From Obelidium mucronatum (lineage: Eukaryota > Chytridiomycota > Chytridiomycetes > Chytridiales > Chytriomycetaceae): a DNA stretch of 10,668 nucleotides. The notes below the pieces were generated by a model, which saw only the letters and a list, made by a program, of their open reading frames with translations, made no database searches and was not told the DNA's origin. Shown here one piece after another: positions 7,311 through 10,668 of this stretch. A program made the translations under genes and the position numbers. The stretch lies in contig JAIVFH010000676.1 in assembly GCA_025765595.1 (NCBI GenBank), positions 1 to 10,668 of the forward strand. The letters run 5' to 3'. Each line of letters starts with the position of its first letter. The first letter of the stretch is position 1.

Positions 7311-8974
7311 ATGGGAGTCAACACAAGGAACCACCTCTGCTTTGCCCTCTTTTGGGTGAAAGTAGTTTTAGCAATGTTCTTGTCTCTAGGGTACGTTCAA
7401 TGCTTTCAAGGTTGCATGGCCGTCAAAGCTGATTTCTTGTGTCTATCTTAGTGGTCTGTTGTACCTGGTTTGGCGGGTAGCCGACCTTCACTCTCGGGCT
7501 GTCCATCCGAATGCATCAGCAAATCTCCTTGACCCAATCAATTTAATCGATCCAAAGACAGGAGTAGCCTCTGCTTCTTGTGCCCATGATCCCTCTCTTG
7601 GACTTGCCCGATTAGAACCAGACACTGGCGGCAAGATTATGACTGGATACTCACTAGACTGGTCCTACGATCTTCCATCAAGGATTGTCAACAAGCTGAA
7701 TGGATACAGACCGCCTGTCTTGTAAGTAGAAAGTTGTAATGGTTGTTATGCTGTCATGTCATTTCAACCCTGTGTTTTTTTTTTTTTGTTTTCACCAGCA
7801 ACGCCTTTATGCAATTGGATCCATTGCTCGGACGTAGCTTCAACGGACTCGCTTTTGATAACAATACTCTCAACTGGTTCGGAAGTGAATGCGGTAGAAC
7901 GGGTTCTATACTTGAACTCACATTGGAACCACTTGCGGGGATTCAAGGATTGACTCCTGCAATCTATGAAAGTGTCGCTGTTGCTCTTGCGGATATCAAT
8001 AGAAAGTATGGAGTTCCCGTCTTTTTGCGTTACGGACACGAAATGAATGGTTTGAAAAAACAAGTCCCGTTCAGCGCCATCAAAGATTTTGTAAAAAACC
8101 AAACAAAACACACATTTAAAAAAAAACAGGAAACTGGATCGCTTACGGAATGCAGCCTCTTCAATTTATTGACTCATTCCGTGCAATGACAAACGCTGTT
8201 CGTGCTCACACAAACATGACTGGTAAAAAAGCGAAAAGCGTTTCAAAAAAAGAATCCTTATGATTTTTAAAATCGGTTTCTTTTTAAATCGTTGCTAACA
8301 TTTTTTTCTTTTTAAAAAAAACAGCAATGGTTTGGGCTCCAAACGCTGGTCTTGCATATCCCTTTGGTGGAGGTATTATAGACTTGAATCAACTCCCAGC
8401 CGCTGAATTTGCTGCGTTGGATACCAGCGGCAACGGAGTCATTGACTACCTTGACGATCCATATACTCCTTACTACCCAGGAGATGAGTACGTTGACTGG
8501 GTTGGGATTTCTCTTTACTACTACCCACTTGCCGGATGTCACAACTGTCCAGTTCCAAACACCTACTTCCGCGATTACCTCACAGGATCTGGACCGGTTG
8601 CGAGTTTAGTCGCTAAAGAAGTAACCCCGGCCTTCACCCTCGTCCACAACTTTTACGCCATGTTTTCCGGAGACCTTGTCCACAAGAAACCATTAATGCT
8701 TCCAGAGACGGGTTCTCCTTACGTTCGAGTTTGGGCGGATCGCCCGGAAGCAGTGAGTGAAGCGGAGATTAAGGCGGGCTGGTGGAATCAAGTTTTGACG
8801 GCGGATACAATCAGGGATTACCCAAAGTTGAAGTTGATGGTGAATTATGAGGATAACAAGATGCAGGATCCGTTACAGGAAAATGTTCAGGTGTTGGTGG
8901 ACTGGAAGCTGACAACACAACTAGTCAATTGGCAACGTGGCTTCCAATCATCAACCGATTCAAGGGGAGCATGA
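7311..8974 (+). CDS. GH26-like glycoside hydrolase with signal/anchor segment (5 exons, ~447 aa)
   Basis: Exons are 7311-7390, 7452-7721, 7799-8049, 8130-8222 and 8325-8974; introns are 61, 77, 80 and 102 nt. All junctions keep frame and give 447 residues. The N terminus (MGVNTRNHLCFALFWVKVVL, hydrophobic to about residue 35) is a signal peptide or membrane anchor. The body looks like a clan GH-A (beta/alpha)8 barrel of the GH26 type, a family containing beta-mannanases. VFLRYGHEMNGNW carries the presumed acid/base Glu198, assembled across intron 3. AMVWAPNAGLAYP follows, VDWVGISLYYYP is a barrel strand, and KPLMLPETGSPY carries the presumed nucleophile Glu359. Between them, residues 264-275 (DTSGNGVIDYLD) match an EF-hand-like calcium loop. 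Intron 3 has a weak GTTTGA donor. It is probably secreted or cell-surface. The substrate is unknown; beta-mannan is the family default. Confidence 0.85.
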
Positions 8975-9131
8975 TTGAGTCGAGTCAACTCAAGTATGGA
9001 TGTGATGGATCAGTGAAGGTTGTTTAATTGGGGGAGGGGACACTTTCGATTTATTTTTTGTTTTGCATTAAAATTTCGCTTTTTCCTTTTTTTTTTTTTT
9101 TTTTTTTTAATTTATTTTGATATTGAAAACC
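8975..9131 (+). promoter_or_regulatory. Intergenic region upstream of PRMT3 with a 22-T tract
   Basis: This short gap holds the 3' end of the hydrolase gene and the promoter of the next gene. It contains a run of 22 T (9087-9108) 23 bases before the PRMT3 ATG. Poly(dT) tracts are common nucleosome-excluding promoter elements in fungi, so a promoter role is plausible. No canonical AATAAA for the hydrolase gene is seen; ATTAAA (9068-9073) may serve. Confidence 0.45.
9087..9108 (+). repeat. 22-base T homopolymer
   Basis: An uninterrupted run of 22 T sits just before the PRMT3 gene, after TTTTCC. Its length is likely to vary between individuals or sequencing runs. Confidence 0.9.
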
Positions 9132-10609
<1,478 letters not shown>

Positions 10610-10668
10610 GTAAGCTCTGTTGATTTTAATTGTTGATTGTGTTGTGGTTTATACAAACTAAAACAAAC
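10610..10668 (+). other. Start of a PRMT3 intron, cut by the window end
   Basis: After ...EPVIFE the sequence becomes GTAAGCTC, a good donor. The remaining 59 bases are T-rich and contain ACTAAAAC, a possible branch region near the end, but no acceptor. The rest of the methyltransferase (THW loop and C-terminal barrel) must lie beyond the window. Confidence 0.65.

Overview
The window looks like nuclear DNA of an early-diverging fungus, possibly a chytrid. Supporting evidence is a set of short spliceosomal introns (42-102 nt; GTAAGT/GTGAGT-type donors, CTAAC/TTAAC-like branch sites, CAG/TAG acceptors), fungal Golgi glycosyltransferase families GT32 and GT71, a fungal-type PRMT3 and a eukaryotic tRNA-Ile(AAT). 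The phylum is an inference from gene content; no marker in the window settles it. The left end is a 57-base C run, and the window may be a whole small contig.

Layout. Minus strand, left part: the 5' portion of a GT32 (OCH1/MIPC-synthase-like) Golgi glycosyltransferase (91-778, cut off by the left end); an eight-exon gene for a stand-alone GT-B protein resembling the N-terminal half of plant L-arabinokinase, without the kinase (858-2732); the decayed 3' part of a plant-type leucine-rich-repeat gene (2829-3320 or further upstream); and a tRNA-Ile(AAT) (3728-3801). Plus strand, right part: a large two-domain glycosyltransferase, with a GT-B-like half joined to a GT71/MNN1-like alpha-mannosyltransferase (3996-7104); a secreted or membrane-anchored GH26-like glycoside hydrolase (7311-8974); and the 5' part of a protein arginine methyltransferase 3 gene (9132-10609 and beyond) with many single-base frame breaks.

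Most coding regions are interrupted by short introns, so no single open frame shows the real products. Spliced models were built by hand, and the junctions restore family motifs: TDMD in GT32, GHGLGHATR and LLRLPG in the arabinokinase-like protein, and HEMNGNW in the hydrolase.

Four of the six protein loci act on sugars. Three are predicted glycosyltransferases and one is a glycosidase of a mannanase-like clan. Two glycosyltransferases have N-terminal membrane anchors and one hydrolase has a secretion or anchor segment, which suggests a secretory-pathway or cell-surface glycan theme. This is an inference from proximity and family, and co-function is not shown. The PRMT3 and tRNA genes are housekeeping neighbours.
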